64,000 nt of DNA from Holacanthus passer (Eukaryota > Chordata > Actinopteri > Pomacanthidae): NCBI GenBank assembly GCA_025331565.1, contig JAFREQ010000076.1, forward strand, positions 1 to 64,000, given 5' to 3'. The notes under the pieces are model-generated. The model saw only the letters and a program-made list of their open reading frames with translations, did no database searches and was not told where the DNA came from. Shown here piece by piece: positions 13,416 to 24,610 of the stretch (positions are counted from its first letter, which is position 1; each line of letters starts with the position of its first letter). The translations under genes and the position numbers were made by a program.

Positions 13416-15201
13416 TATTAAATTCAACTAACTTGAAAGAGCAAAGTTAAGTAAAGATACACAAATCTGAATTAGATTTAATCAGGGAGAACGCTCCAAA
13501 CCCTCTCTGATAAAGACTCGATTACGTTTTAGTTTGACATTTTCTTGCCAAGGGTTCGATGACAGAAGGCGTTTAAGCCCACGCAAAAACCACAACTTCT
13601 TGTTTTTTTATTTATACACTTTTTCACACATTGTATCTTGGATTAAACAAAGAAGATATAATGTGATGTGGTATGGACAGACATGATCAATCAATCTTCA
13701 TGTCTTACACATGTGGAAGGAAGTGAATAGGCATTTTACGAAATGTCTAACTATTGCTTTAAGGCTGATATGACTGTCTTTTCAACATGATCAAATGTGA
13801 TATCGATTGCAACTTCCCAGTATCACAAAACAAGTAAGAATATAATTTGAATTTGTTGTCTGGATCACGTATGTAAAAATATTTCACTGCTGTAATGCTT
13901 TGTCACGCTGATCATTTGCTGGTGTTACTTGTTTTATCTGGAGTCCTTGGGTTACAATACATACGATATGCAAAACAGATACGCCTGAGAAAACAACACG
14001 GATTATGCAACAACAAGCGGCCTACACATGAATGATGTCAGTGAGACGTGAAGGGCGTAAACCTTGAACTTATGTGTGAGTGTATCAGTGGTGGAAGAAG
14101 CATTCAGATATTTAATGTTGCAATTCGTATTTCAGTCCTGGTTGGTTTGGCGACACCTGTAGTTACTGGTGGTAACAGAAAGTGTGGTTTAATACTAAAG
14201 ATCCCAAACTCTGGGGCAGCAAATAAAGAAGTCAGGCAATAATTGACCTTTTTACATCTATCAGCGACCGTGATTTTATGTTGCACACAGCAAAAGTAGC
14301 AAAACCACCCTGAAAATACTCCACTGCAAATAAAAGGTCCTGCATTCAAAACCTGACTCAAGTGAACATATTAAGTATGAAGAGTGGGCTTCTCATTGTG
14401 CACTAAAATGTTCCTTGTTGGTCTTACTATTATATATAAGATTCATATTACTACTTCATTAATGCACATGTTGTGCCGCTGTAGATGTTTAAGGTTGAGC
14501 TCATTTTAACTACTTTAAATGCCGTTGGCTAGTTTAATCTACAGCAATGCTTCATAATCTAAAAGATCTTCATCTGTTTATAGTGTGATACAGAAGAATC
14601 CCTAAATTGTAGTTAATCCAAGGTTTGTCATATTTAAAAAAAAAAAAATTATTTAGATTCCTTCATTCCATTTTGTTCCTTTCCCATCACAACTTTCTTA
14701 TATGGAATTTCACTTTTTTTGGATACTATATAAAAGCAAATCTGGTCTCTTAAGTGTTATGCTTGTCTTCATTCTACATCAATGGGTGGACTTCATGGAG
14801 AATGAAATTAAAAGTACAAGGAGGTCAAAGATGCCAAGCCTGTAACATACTGTTGTGAAAGCAAATTTATGCCATGTGTTCCAGTGTCACAAAAAGGTTT
14901 TGAAGCATTGTTCACAAATCACAAAAATGCTATATTTTATCATTTAAAAAAACAGTTCCCCTGGGCTTTGTGTCCACCTTAAACATCACATATATTGTCC
15001 GTAATAAGAGATAAATATTTATTAAAGGATGACAGATAAAAGAAATGCCAGAAAAAAATACAGTATTTCAGTTGCAGAGAAGCAAAGTAAAGCAGACTTT
15101 CACACAAGAGTTTGTCAAAATGACATACAAAATGTATAAAGCCAAGCAGATGCCATGAAAGGGAAATGCAACTTGAAGTAAATTTTAGTGTTAGAATCCT
15201 C
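13416..15201. other. Intergenic DNA downstream of SYAP1, with an old repeat
   Basis: No gene is seen. The stretch holds the dispersed repeat at 14085-14590, an A-run at 14635-14648 and AT-rich unique sequence up to the probable SYAP1 3' end. Confidence 0.5.
14085..14590 (+). repeat. Dispersed teleost repeat, AGTGGTGGAAGAAG family (5' part)
   Basis: It begins with CAGTGGTGGAAGAAGCATTC and contains CTGCATTCAAAACCTGAC and TTTAACTACTTTAAATGC, landmarks of a repeat family very common in acanthomorph fish. Related material occurs at 29300-29735 and 35430-35800. Class uncertain. Confidence 0.6.
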
Positions 15202-15207
15202 TTTATT
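15202..15207 (-). terminator. Candidate poly(A) signal for SYAP1
   Basis: TTTATT on the plus strand reads AATAAA on the minus strand, about 465 bases beyond the SYAP1 stop. The distance is plausible for a vertebrate 3' UTR, but other AATAAA copies occur in this AT-rich stretch, so the choice is an inference. Confidence 0.4.
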
Positions 15208-15671
15208 TACATAAATGTAATTTTACATTTGATTTTATTTTACTGTACTGTAACTATACTAAGACTTTACTGTACAACCCACCAGAAAGCAGCAGTGGAA
15301 ACATAAAATTTTCATTTCAAACAGGCCCCCTGCAATATAAAATTCATGTTGCACTAGAGCGCCCTCTAGAGGCTTTTCTGCCCATTAAAAACAGAGAGGG
15401 CAGGGGAAAGCAGGTAAACTAATTTAGGAAGGAACAATGAAGTAGAACTCTACTAATACGGCTGAACATACCTGCTGTTTGCAGCAGAGCTGACACACTC
15501 TTGCTATTGGATCTACACCTTCATCAGGTACAGGAGAACGTTTACAGGATAGTAATCACAGTTGGGTGGGGCAGAGGACGTGGAAGATCATCCCCTTGTG
15601 CATCACTGATCACTATTCATTCATTCCGGGCCAGATCGCTGTACAGAAGACACACGAAGACAGACAGATGT

Positions 15672-18120
15672 CTAGCTGTCGTCCGCCTGCAGCATCTTCT
15701 CGATCTCTTGATCCCACTGGTCGTCTTTGTTGTCTGACTCAGTCACCACCTCATACTCCTGAAGCTCCTGCTGCAGCTCCTTCTCCCAGTCTGCTGACTC
15801 ATCTGAATGGAAGGGGAAGGGAGGATTATGAGCAAGACTTTTATTTACTCTGCAATTTGATGGTACAGTAAATACTGTAGCTAATCACAGCTGTGTGATT
15901 TAAGCACCTAACATAACAACACCACCAACATTTAGCTGAAGAATCAACAGAAACTCTTAGAGAGCTAACCATCAGGAGAGGGGACGCTCTCCTTCTTGTC
16001 CAGCACCAGCTGCTCCATCTCTTTCCTCAGGTCCTCATGGTTGATGCCCGTCGAGTCAAAAGCGTCGCTCACAAACTCAGACACCCCGGGACTTGCTGAC
16101 ATCTCCTCCTCTTCTTCTTGAGGTGGCTGGGAGTCATGTAAACAGGACGGAAACTCACTGTGCTTACTCTTTCTCAACTTTTAAAATGATCGCTGGAAAA
16201 TAGCAAGATATAGATCTACACCCACACAAGTCTTCATTTTAGTACTCTTACCTTCTGTATATCGCTGATGGAAACTGGTGGAGTTTTTGGTCTGACACTG
16301 TCTGCAAAAACCCCCACAAAAAACAATTCAGTTCAATTCAATTTTCAATTCAATTTTAGCGCCAAATCACAACAACAGTCATCTCAAGGCACTTTACATA
16401 CAGAGCAGGTCTAGACCATACTCTTTATAATATTATTTATAGAGACCCAACAGTTCCCATCATGAGCAAGCACTTGTTGACTGTTGCGAGGAAAAACTTC
16501 CTCACAACAGTGCTGTTAGTTTTTCTTATGCAAATCACAGGGTGGTGTTTGCTTAATGCTGTGACCCATGGATTTCCTGAGGTAGAGGTTATGTACAGCA
16601 GAAGTGTCATTAACAGCAGTGACAAGGTGAATAATAACGGGGTGGATGGCAAGAACTGAAGACTTCCTAACTTTTCACAACACACAAAAACGTTCCTTAC
16701 ATAACTCAGATGGCCTCTGATCCAACAACATGAGCTCCACCTACAGAGTTCAGTCATAACTCAACTTCAGCTCCAAGTCCTTTTGCCTCCAGGCCTCCAA
16801 TCAAATCTCACATTTTTTCCCAAGAGGACAAAGGCTCTCCCCACAGATAACTAAGCAAAAAATGAATAAATAAGGAGTGGAAAGAGAATACACCTGAGGC
16901 CAGATGTGTAAATATAGTGTTCACACAAAAAACAGGCATACAGCATTTACCACACAGGTATAGCACTTGGTACATTATAAAAGAAGGGCGTACGGTGAGA
17001 ATGTGTACACATTCAGACCATGTATACACATTGTTTGTCTGAAGCATGTCATAGGTGAAACGATAAGGCGCAGAAGATAAATAAGGTGAGAGAAGAAATA
17101 ATAATAAAACATTATTCACTCAGGTTGTTAGCACCGTATATTTTATACACAGTGATTTGTAAAATGCCAATCAAAGGCACATTTATAAACTTAAATTTGA
17201 TTTTATGTGATTGGCTTATAATTATTTTATTTAAGAATGAGCTTTTTACTGCCTTAATGCTTATTTGCAATTGTGAAGCAGTTTGTAAAGTCTGTTCACT
17301 GCCAACGATGGTTTACAAGTACATGTAATGAATTAATGATACACCTGCTATAAACAGCCACAGCTTTTCATTGACAGGTCTAAAGCACAGTGGAGTAAGC
17401 AGGAGTGTTGCATTAAAGGCACGTCTACATCCATTTATAGCTAACTGTTGTGAGTGGAAATCAGGCTCACGCTTATGTGTCCAGTTCAATAATGACTGAG
17501 ATCTGTAAAACAGAACCATGCTTACATTCTACTTAATAACTCTAACAGAAACAATGTACACATATTTCTGGAGTATTTTTAGAATTTTTGTGCATCTAGC
17601 TGCTGAGATTCATAGCGAGAGTACCAGCCAATCCAATCATACAGTCAGTTGGAGGACAAAGTGGGACTTGGTCTACCCTTTTGAATTACATGTATAGTTA
17701 TACAACCCCGATTCCAAAAAAGTTGGGACACTGAGTAAAACGTAAATAAAAACAGAATGCAATGATTAAAAACAAACTGTGTTTACCGACAACAGTTTTA
17801 CAAGGTGTTCCTACAACTAATATCCTTTATACAATCATGTGTTTAACAAAGTGTTGAACCTCTCTCCATCCTCGCTTGTGAATGACTGAACCTTTCCAGG
17901 ATGAACCTTTCATACCCAATCATGATACTATGACCTGTTACCAATGAACCTGTTTACCTGTGGAATGATCCAAACAGGTGTTTTCAAACAGTCCACAACT
18001 TTCACAGTCTTTTGTTGCTCCTGTCCCAACTTGTTTGAAACATGTTGCTGCCATCAAATTCAGAATAAGCAGATATTTACAAAAATCAATTAACTTGATG
18101 AGGTCAAAAAAAATAAATAA

Positions 18121-18167
<47 letters not shown>

Positions 18168-21062
18168 TTGTCTTTAGATTGTTTTCAATTGAGTAGATGT
18201 CAAAAAGGATTAGCAAATTATTGCTTTCTGTTTCATTTATACTTTACACAGTGTCCCAAATTTTTAGGACTGGGGTGATAAAAAAGCAAATACAGCACTG
18301 GCAGCAGCCCGTGTTGATGTGGATAACAGGTGAAATGACCCTGTGGAGGATCTCCACTGCTGTTAATTTACAAATGAAAGTCTTACCTGTTAAGACAACA
18401 TCCTCAGGTGAAACACTGGCCCCTCTGTCTTCGCCGTCCTTCTGCTGCTGCTGGGCTGCCAACGCTGTAAGCTGAGCTGACTGCTTGATCAGAGACACCC
18501 GGTAGAAATAATTCCTCCAGAAAACCTCCTCCTTCACACTGTCAAACACACCAGGATGCATTTCATACTATCATTTAAATATCTTGATGATTCCACAGGT
18601 AAATATAATTGTGTCTCCTTGCACACACTTGCAAAAACAAACATACAATGTAAAATAAGTCCTGTACACACAACCACACATCCACACACTCAATGCTGCC
18701 AGACTACTGACTGTTTAGGAACCAAGTCAAAGCGCATGCGGTTGAGGAGCTGGTCTTCCTCCAGCATCACCGCAGCCAGGGGATACATCTGTTCCATGTC
18801 GAAGTGGAACTGAACACCTGCAGGAGGGTCTCGCAAGAAATTTCTTTTGTCCTAGAATGAGAGAATGCAGTTTCAACAAAAAGGGCTAATTATTTTGGAC
18901 ATAATCAGAAGGATGCATTAATTACAACAGCGATAATGTAACAGACATGTTGACACATTCATACAGTGCATGATGTCTTTGCTTACAGCTGACAGAGCAA
19001 GGATCTGTTGCTGGATCGTCTCCTCCTCATTGTAGCCAACCCAGGGAGGCACGGCAGCATCTAGACACAAACATCAGTGCACACACACACGCACACCTTC
19101 AGTCGCATGCTGTGAAAAATTCACTTTGACACAAAGTGCACAAGACCATCAGACAAAACTCAGTCACTAGGTCTTATCTCTCAGATACTCACACAAGCAC
19201 ACACCTGGATGTGTGAAAATAGAAAGCTGTTTGACAGGCAAATTACATCTGCTGATAATATCATGACATCATCATTTCTGCTGTGAGTCCACTGCTTTTA
19301 ACTGACAGAATGTGACATTTTGAAAGTGCAAATCACACTTTCAGTGTAGTTCAACAATTAATTTTTTAAAACTATTAAATTGTATTTTACTGATCTTCTA
19401 TCTATTAGAAGTTAGTAGTCAGTTTGTCAGTGCCCTGTAATGGACTTGAATTTCACTGATCTATAAAATATGGTGTTCTAATAATAAAGTTTTATTTAGA
19501 GTTGCATTGTATTTTTTTAAAGACTTTATTATGCAGAAAGGAAATTAAGAGATTTTAACAAAGTAACACTGATTCAAAGAAAGTCCTTGACCAGAAATTT
19601 CTGGATTTTGAAAATCAATTTTCCAACTGGCATTAGCAAACAACTTATTGGGCTTAGTAGATTTTCCTTCTGGGCACTAACTCTCATAAAGCACTAAATA
19701 ATAACCAGGCTTTTTGTTAGACTTTGTATATTTCTGTTACATTATAGTGAGTTATTCTGGTGTATATACTGTATATGCACGTGTCATTACATACTGTATG
19801 TGTCTAGAAAATGAAGTGACTTGACTGTTTCCACTACCTATTACCTACACTTTTCCACTGTTTCGCCATTGTCTCATAAAGACAGACAATTCTGAGAAAT
19901 CCTAGTGCTTCCCACAATATACCATGAAGTGCAAAATATGTGACTTCATTGGAAGGTAGTTTGCCTTGTAACACAAAGGTTCTTCAACAGAATTAGCCAG
20001 ACAGACAGAGATTACTTAAAGATGATTCTTGTTTTCCCTTCTGATTTTACCTGATTTTTTTGCCTTCTTCTCTTGGACAAACTTCTCTTGCTCCTTTTGG
20101 AAGTCTCCAAGAAAAGTCTGTAAAACACACACACACACACACAGATACATGTTAAATGAAGGAAAGGACTTTTCTAAAGGAATACTGTCAATATGATGTT
20201 ATGTCATGCTGTTGTCGTGCAATTTTACTGCACTTGAGAGCATCAAGGAGAACACATTAACCCCAGACTGTTTTCTACACGTCACCAAACTTGTTGGACA
20301 AGCCAAAGGAGCAACAACATGCCTTATCTATGATGCCATCGATTTTGCCTTCTTCCACCGTCTTCTTGATGGTCTGAGCTGTCTCTGCCACAGACTCTGA
20401 GATCTTCTTTGTGGCACTGGAGGCAAAACTGAAGATGTAATCTAAGGATGGAGAGGGAATGAGAAGGATGAGAAGATTGACAACATCACATTGTGGGACT
20501 GTTAGTAAAAACACTGCTACAACAACACAACACGCACATGCATATATGACAGAGAAGACAGCTGCAGTCAGATGTCCTCTTGTTAGCACTGGGCGACAAA
20601 CAAAGCTGAAGATAGACAATAGTAGTTACAATTGAAGAGAATGAAGAATAGGATGAGGGAAACCTTAGAACAAAAACTATATTCTTCTGATTTAATGGCT
20701 TTATGATGAGTTAACATGGACAGACAGACAAATCCTCGAGCCACTGAGGAGCAGGTTTGCTAATATCTTAGCATGTCGTTAAAGTGAAAAAATGAAGGTA
20801 TTTCGGGAAAAAGACAACAATAATATAGGTAAAAGAGTTGTTTCTCACCACCCAGTCCTTTGCCCTGCTCCAGGTTTTCCTGGTTGGCCTCTGGTTCTCC
20901 ATCCTGGTCAGCTGGTTGCTGTTTGTTTACCTCGTTTTGTGCTTCGACCACCTTCTCTTCCTGCTCCTCATTAACCGTCTCTTTGTCTTCGGGCGTCTTC
21001 GTGTGCGTCGGGTTCTCCAAACCCAACCACGTCCCCAAACCTCTGAACATACTGGTCGACAT
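15672..21062 (-). CDS. syap1: SYAP1, synapse-associated protein 1 (BSD domain), nine coding exons
   Basis: I recognise this as the SYAP1 orthologue by close agreement with the human protein along its whole length. Coding exons in reading order are 21062-20849, 20441-20323, 20117-20051, 19060-18987, 18851-18712, 18538-18387, 16301-16252, 16126-15970 and 15802-15672. They sum to 1104 bases (367 residues; human is about 352) with all phases consistent. The N-terminus carries MFRGL and an acidic Gln/Glu-rich linker. A conserved helix with ATKKISESVAETAQTIKK follows in exon 2. The BSD domain spans roughly residues 158-218 and has the diagnostic Phe-Trp at about 211-212 (VFWRNYFYR). The C-terminus is acidic, with SPGVSEFVSDAFD and DWEKELQQELQEYE. 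Family knowledge: SYAP1 promotes Akt activation after growth-factor stimulation and is found at the Golgi and synapses. The first Met gives MSTSMFRGL; the Met at 21050 matches the human start and is equally possible. Intron 2 appears to begin with GC rather than GT. Introns contain a MITE and other repeats. Confidence 0.96.
16318..16660 (+). repeat. Dispersed teleost repeat in a SYAP1 intron (GCGCCAAATCACAACA type)
   Basis: TCAATTCAATTTTAGCGCC, then AAATCACAACAACAGTCATC, CAAGGCACTTTACATACAGA and GCAAGCACTTGTTGACTGTT are the ordered landmarks of a repeat I know as abundant in percomorphs. The open frame at 16462-16659 is a by-product of it. Confidence 0.65.
17700..18277. mobile_element. Non-autonomous DNA transposon (MITE) in a SYAP1 intron
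   Basis: The left end reads CAACCCCGATTCCAAAAAAG and then TTGGGACACTGAGTAAA. The right end, on the opposite strand, reads CACCCCAGTCCTAAAAATTT and then GGGACACTGTGTAAA, so the ends are imperfect terminal inverted repeats of about 37 bases. This terminal sequence belongs to one of the commonest fish MITE families. No transposase frame is present. An (AT)n(AC)n microsatellite at 18125-18168 has grown inside it. Mismatches in the right end show the copy is old. I cannot fix the superfamily without target-site data. Confidence 0.8.
18125..18168. repeat. (AT)n(AC)n compound microsatellite
   Basis: About 33 bases of AT followed by about 12 of AC, inside the MITE in the SYAP1 intron. Confidence 0.9.
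20124..20143. repeat. Short (AC)n tract beside a SYAP1 splice acceptor
   Basis: On the SYAP1 sense strand this is a GT tract of about 19 bases ending only a few bases before the acceptor of exon 3 (AG at 20119-20118). It takes the place of part of the usual polypyrimidine tract. Confidence 0.85.
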
Positions 21063-22417
21063 GAAACTGCTGTTAGCTTAAAGACGAGACAATCTGTACA
21101 CAGACTGATTCCTGACTTTGTTCAACCAGGAACTGAACAAACAGGATTTCTTCTTCTCTGGCACGATTTTGTTTAGTTCACTCTATGTGTTGCTACCACC
21201 CAGTGGCCAAAGGATGGAACGACGCCTTCAAGTGCTTTCTGGGTCATTAGGTTCAAGTAGGTGGATTTTCTCTTGTCATTAATGTAACTTGCTGCATAAC
21301 TGCTGTTTTGGTCGCAAATATTAACAAAAAATACACTGCAACAAGTTAATTCATTTAGGCAGGGATATACCAAATAATTAATTGTAGCAAACCCCACACA
21401 TTCTTTCAAAAGTAAGAAATATTTAAGGTAGTATAATGTCTCAATGTACTTTATTGCATTTGTCTCTTTTTGTAATGCTCCTCGGTGTCTTTTAACTGTC
21501 TTATCACTATCTTATAATTTTAATCTTATTTTAAGTTATTTTTATTCTACTGCACTTGCACTGGTTTAAAGAAACCCTATTTCGTTCCACTGTATATGTG
21601 CTGACATATATAGATGGAATGACAAAGAATAAACCTAAACTTGAACTTGAGACAATATGTTTATAGTTGACATTATAGGAACGACTGTTGCTTTAACACT
21701 ATTTTTAATGATAGTTATCATAAGACACCAAACCAGCGGTACGTCACCAGCAGATGGCGGTAATGAGCCCGGAATTGTTAACGCAACAAGACGAGGAGGA
21801 AGACGGTGCGGCAGGCTGAGGTCAGTTTGTGTTCAACGTTTTACTAAATCTGTATTTCATGTCTCTTCAGCTGGTTTATAGTCATGTGTAGAGATCACTA
21901 TGATGCTCGTTATCCCCCTGAGCCTGATCTGAACTGTTCAGCACAGTTTGAATGGAAGGATTAGCCGATCTGCTACAGGCCGTTTACTTGTTAGGAGACA
22001 CCAGACTCCTTCTAAAAAATCAGTCACTTTAAACATAGTGAGGTTAAACTTAGCTTTTATAGTGATTTAAAAATAAGTTAAAATATTCTCTGGTTAATTG
22101 AGGTGTTGTGGTACAATCGGCAAGTAGAGGAGGGCGATTTATGGAGAGCTGAGTTGGATGATACAGTTTTATCAGAGTGAGTCATTGCTTGTGTTGGTAA
22201 AAGATAAATTGGCTGGAACAACTGAACAGAAAAGTAGATCATTTATATGTCAACCAAACCCTAATGTCACGACTAGACTAAGCAAAGAGGCGTAATACAA
22301 CCTAACCTAACGAGATTATTAGAAAATAAGCAATATTTAGTTTTCATTTAGGTCCAATATAACACTTACTTCTTGCTGAGCATTGCTCCTTATTTGAACT
22401 GTAATGTCTTTCTCCAG
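21063..22417. promoter_or_regulatory. Head-to-head promoter region between SYAP1 and PHOSPHO2
   Basis: About 1.36 kb separates the SYAP1 start codon from the PHOSPHO2 coding exon. A likely PHOSPHO2 non-coding first exon ends at 21820, where GAG|GTCAGT is a good donor that could join the acceptor at 22417. Just upstream, 21752-21760 reads AGATGGCGG, the core of the YY1 element often found at vertebrate TATA-less start sites. The local sequence at 21740-21820 is CpG-richer than its surroundings. The SYAP1 5' UTR probably runs to about 21.2 kb. No TATA box is evident on either side. Whether it is a shared bidirectional promoter or two separate ones cannot be told from sequence. Confidence 0.5.
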
Positions 22418-22424
22418 GTGAAAA

Positions 22425-23499
22425 ATGAAGACTCTCATGGTGTTTGATTTTGACCACACTGTGGTCGATGACAACAGTGACACTTGGGTGATTAGGTAAG
22501 TAATATATTGATTGAATAAATTTATTGATCATTATAAAATACAAGTACATTCCAACATAAGTTATGTGTGTAAAAAACTATAGGAGTACTACTACAAGAC
22601 TCAAAACATCACACAGACAGAATCACTATACAGTGGACCACAGATGAAATAAAATGTACTATATTTTAATTACAAGCAACATCACCACTTAATTCAGAGT
22701 GGATATTTTTTGTTTTCTTCCCAGATGCCTTCCAGGTCAGACTCTTCCCGACTCTGTGAAGAATTCCTACAGGAAAGGCCACTGGACTGAGTTCATGGGC
22801 AGAGTCATGAACTATATAGGTGAGAATTCATTATCCTGTTTGTAGAGCTGCTCAAATTATTTGTCCGTTAATGTTTTAGGGCTACTTCCAACCTCCTTAC
22901 TCTCCAGTCCTCTGACTGTTTTTCCGTCTGTCCATCCAGGAGACCAGGCGGTCAGCCCTGACAGAGTCCGCAGTGTGATGGAGACCATCCCCTTCACAGC
23001 TGGAATGACAGACCTGCTGACGTTCATATCGGAGCACAAGAGCACCGTTGACTGCATAGTCATCTCTGACTCCAACACCTTGTTCATCGAATGGATCCTT
23101 CACGCAGCTGGGCTCCAGGCAGCTGTCGATCAGGTTTTCACCAACCCGGCTAAGTTCAATGAGCTCGGCTACATGGAGGTACTGTGCTACCACTGTCACG
23201 ACTGCGATCAATGCCCTGTCAACCTCTGTAAGAAAAAAGTCCTGGAGCTGTATCTGTCGGAGCAGTCTGATAGAGGTGTAGTGTACGAGCGGGTGTTTTA
23301 CGTGGGGGACGGTGGAAATGATCTCTGCCCTACTTCTTGTCTGAGAGAGCACGATGTTGCGATGCCCAGGAAGGGGTACACCCTGGAGAAACTGCTGGCC
23401 AAACTGGAAGGTCAGGAAGATAACACTTCTCTAAGACCTAAAGTCATTGCCTGGAGCAGTGGCACAGACATCCTCGAGGAACTGAAAGCAAGTATGTAG
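22425..23499 (+). CDS. phospho2: PHOSPHO2, pyridoxal phosphate phosphatase (HAD superfamily), three coding exons
   Basis: Coding exons are 22425-22495, 22725-22819 and 22940-23499, all with GT-AG borders and consistent phases. They give 241 residues, the length I recall for human PHOSPHO2. HAD motif I is DFDHT at residues 8-12, with the nucleophile Asp8 and the acid/base Asp10. Motif II is SDSN at about 98-101. The metal-binding loop is GDGGND at about 178-183. A Cys/His-rich stretch, CYHCHDCDQCPVNLC, lies just downstream of the middle of the protein and is typical of the PHOSPHO1/2 family. Known family role: cytosolic Mg-dependent hydrolysis of pyridoxal 5'-phosphate. The paralogue PHOSPHO1 prefers phosphocholine and phosphoethanolamine, and the synteny with KLHL23 favours PHOSPHO2. 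The start Met lies just after a good acceptor (AG at 22416-22417), so an upstream non-coding exon is expected. The last exon is uninterrupted to TAG. Confidence 0.96.
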
Positions 23500-23933
23500 T
23501 CGTAACCAGGGCCATACTTGATCGCCTTCTCAGTTTTAACTGAAATATTGCACTTACAGCAAATATTGAGTCTGCACTGTAGAGGACACATGCTGCTCTC
23601 TGTGATTGTTTAATGTTTTTTTTAATTATCAAGACAGTATTTTTAATTGCATTAACTAAGTGCATTTTAGATGGAAAAACTATTTTCATTCAGTTGCAAA
23701 TCTTTGATTATTTGTCTTCAGGCAATTTTACCCTCTTTGAAAACAGTAACAATCACCTCAAACAAGGTTGAACTCTCAGTTATAATGAAGGGATTATCTA
23801 TTTTTCAGAGGCGGAGGTGGACAATGGTGGCATCTGAGCCCATGTAAAATACAGTGTTTACACATGCAGTGTATTTGACATGGGATCATAATTCAGTTAA
23901 GGTTATTTTTGCTATATTATTCATTTGTAGTGC

Positions 23934-23939
23934 ATTAAA
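23934..23939 (+). terminator. Candidate variant poly(A) signal (ATTAAA) for PHOSPHO2
   Basis: ATTAAA, the commonest variant hexamer, lies 435 bases after the PHOSPHO2 stop and immediately before a dispersed repeat. No AATAAA is closer. Placement is an inference. Confidence 0.35.
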
Positions 23940-24610
23940 ATAATAGTTTTCCATTTTGGGAAACACGCTCATTTTCTTTCTCAAGTTAGATGAGAAGATT
24001 GATACCATTCCCACGTCTATAAAGCTGTAGCCAGCAGCCAATTAGCTTATATCAGTATTAAGACCAGCCAGGGAACCAGCAAGCTGCCCAAAGGGGGGCC
24101 CAGGGGCCAAAGTTGGCCTGTCATAAGGTTCAGTTTGGCCCGCCAGATATTTCTCGTGAAACAAAAAAATGATAAATAACTGTTTAAGATAAGATATACC
24201 TTTATTCATCCCACAGTGGGGGCAATATTTATACTGTTTTATTATTTATGAGGCAAAATACTCTTTAATGTGTAGGATCCCGACATGAATTATTTTTCAT
24301 AATCTGAACACGGTGGGCAGAGTGATACTTGCGCATGGTGTCAGTCAATTAAGGGAACTTGGGATCCTGGTACCATTTTGCATCTTAACAATACAATACA
24401 ATAGGTGCTTGCTTTTGGCTTGTGGCCCCACATAAAGTCTGAGTTTGGGCTCTCCAAAGGAAAAAACATTTGGGCACCCATGAGTTAAACAAACAAGAAA
24501 AAGAAAACATCTATCTCCATATTTAGCTGACACACATGATAGAAGAATTGATCTTCTCATTTAACTCTGGACAAAAAAGCAAATAAATGTATTTCCCAAA
24601 AAAGATTCCC
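23940..24610. repeat. Foldback repeat: two inverted copies of one family
   Basis: The left arm (about 23955-24006) reads TTTTGGGAAACACGCTCATT and then GTTAGATGAGAAGATTGATA. The right arm (about 24543-24606) is its reverse complement, with ATTGATCTTCTCATTTAACT and AAATAAATGTATTTCCC. The interior holds GGCCCGCCAGATATTTCTCG and a segment also present at 48560-48760. The arms belong to a very abundant teleost repeat family. Confidence 0.65.

Noticed and set aside
22897..23352. 151-codon minus-strand frame opposite PHOSPHO2
   Set aside because: It is the shadow of the PHOSPHO2 last exon, whose plus-strand frame carries the HAD motifs.
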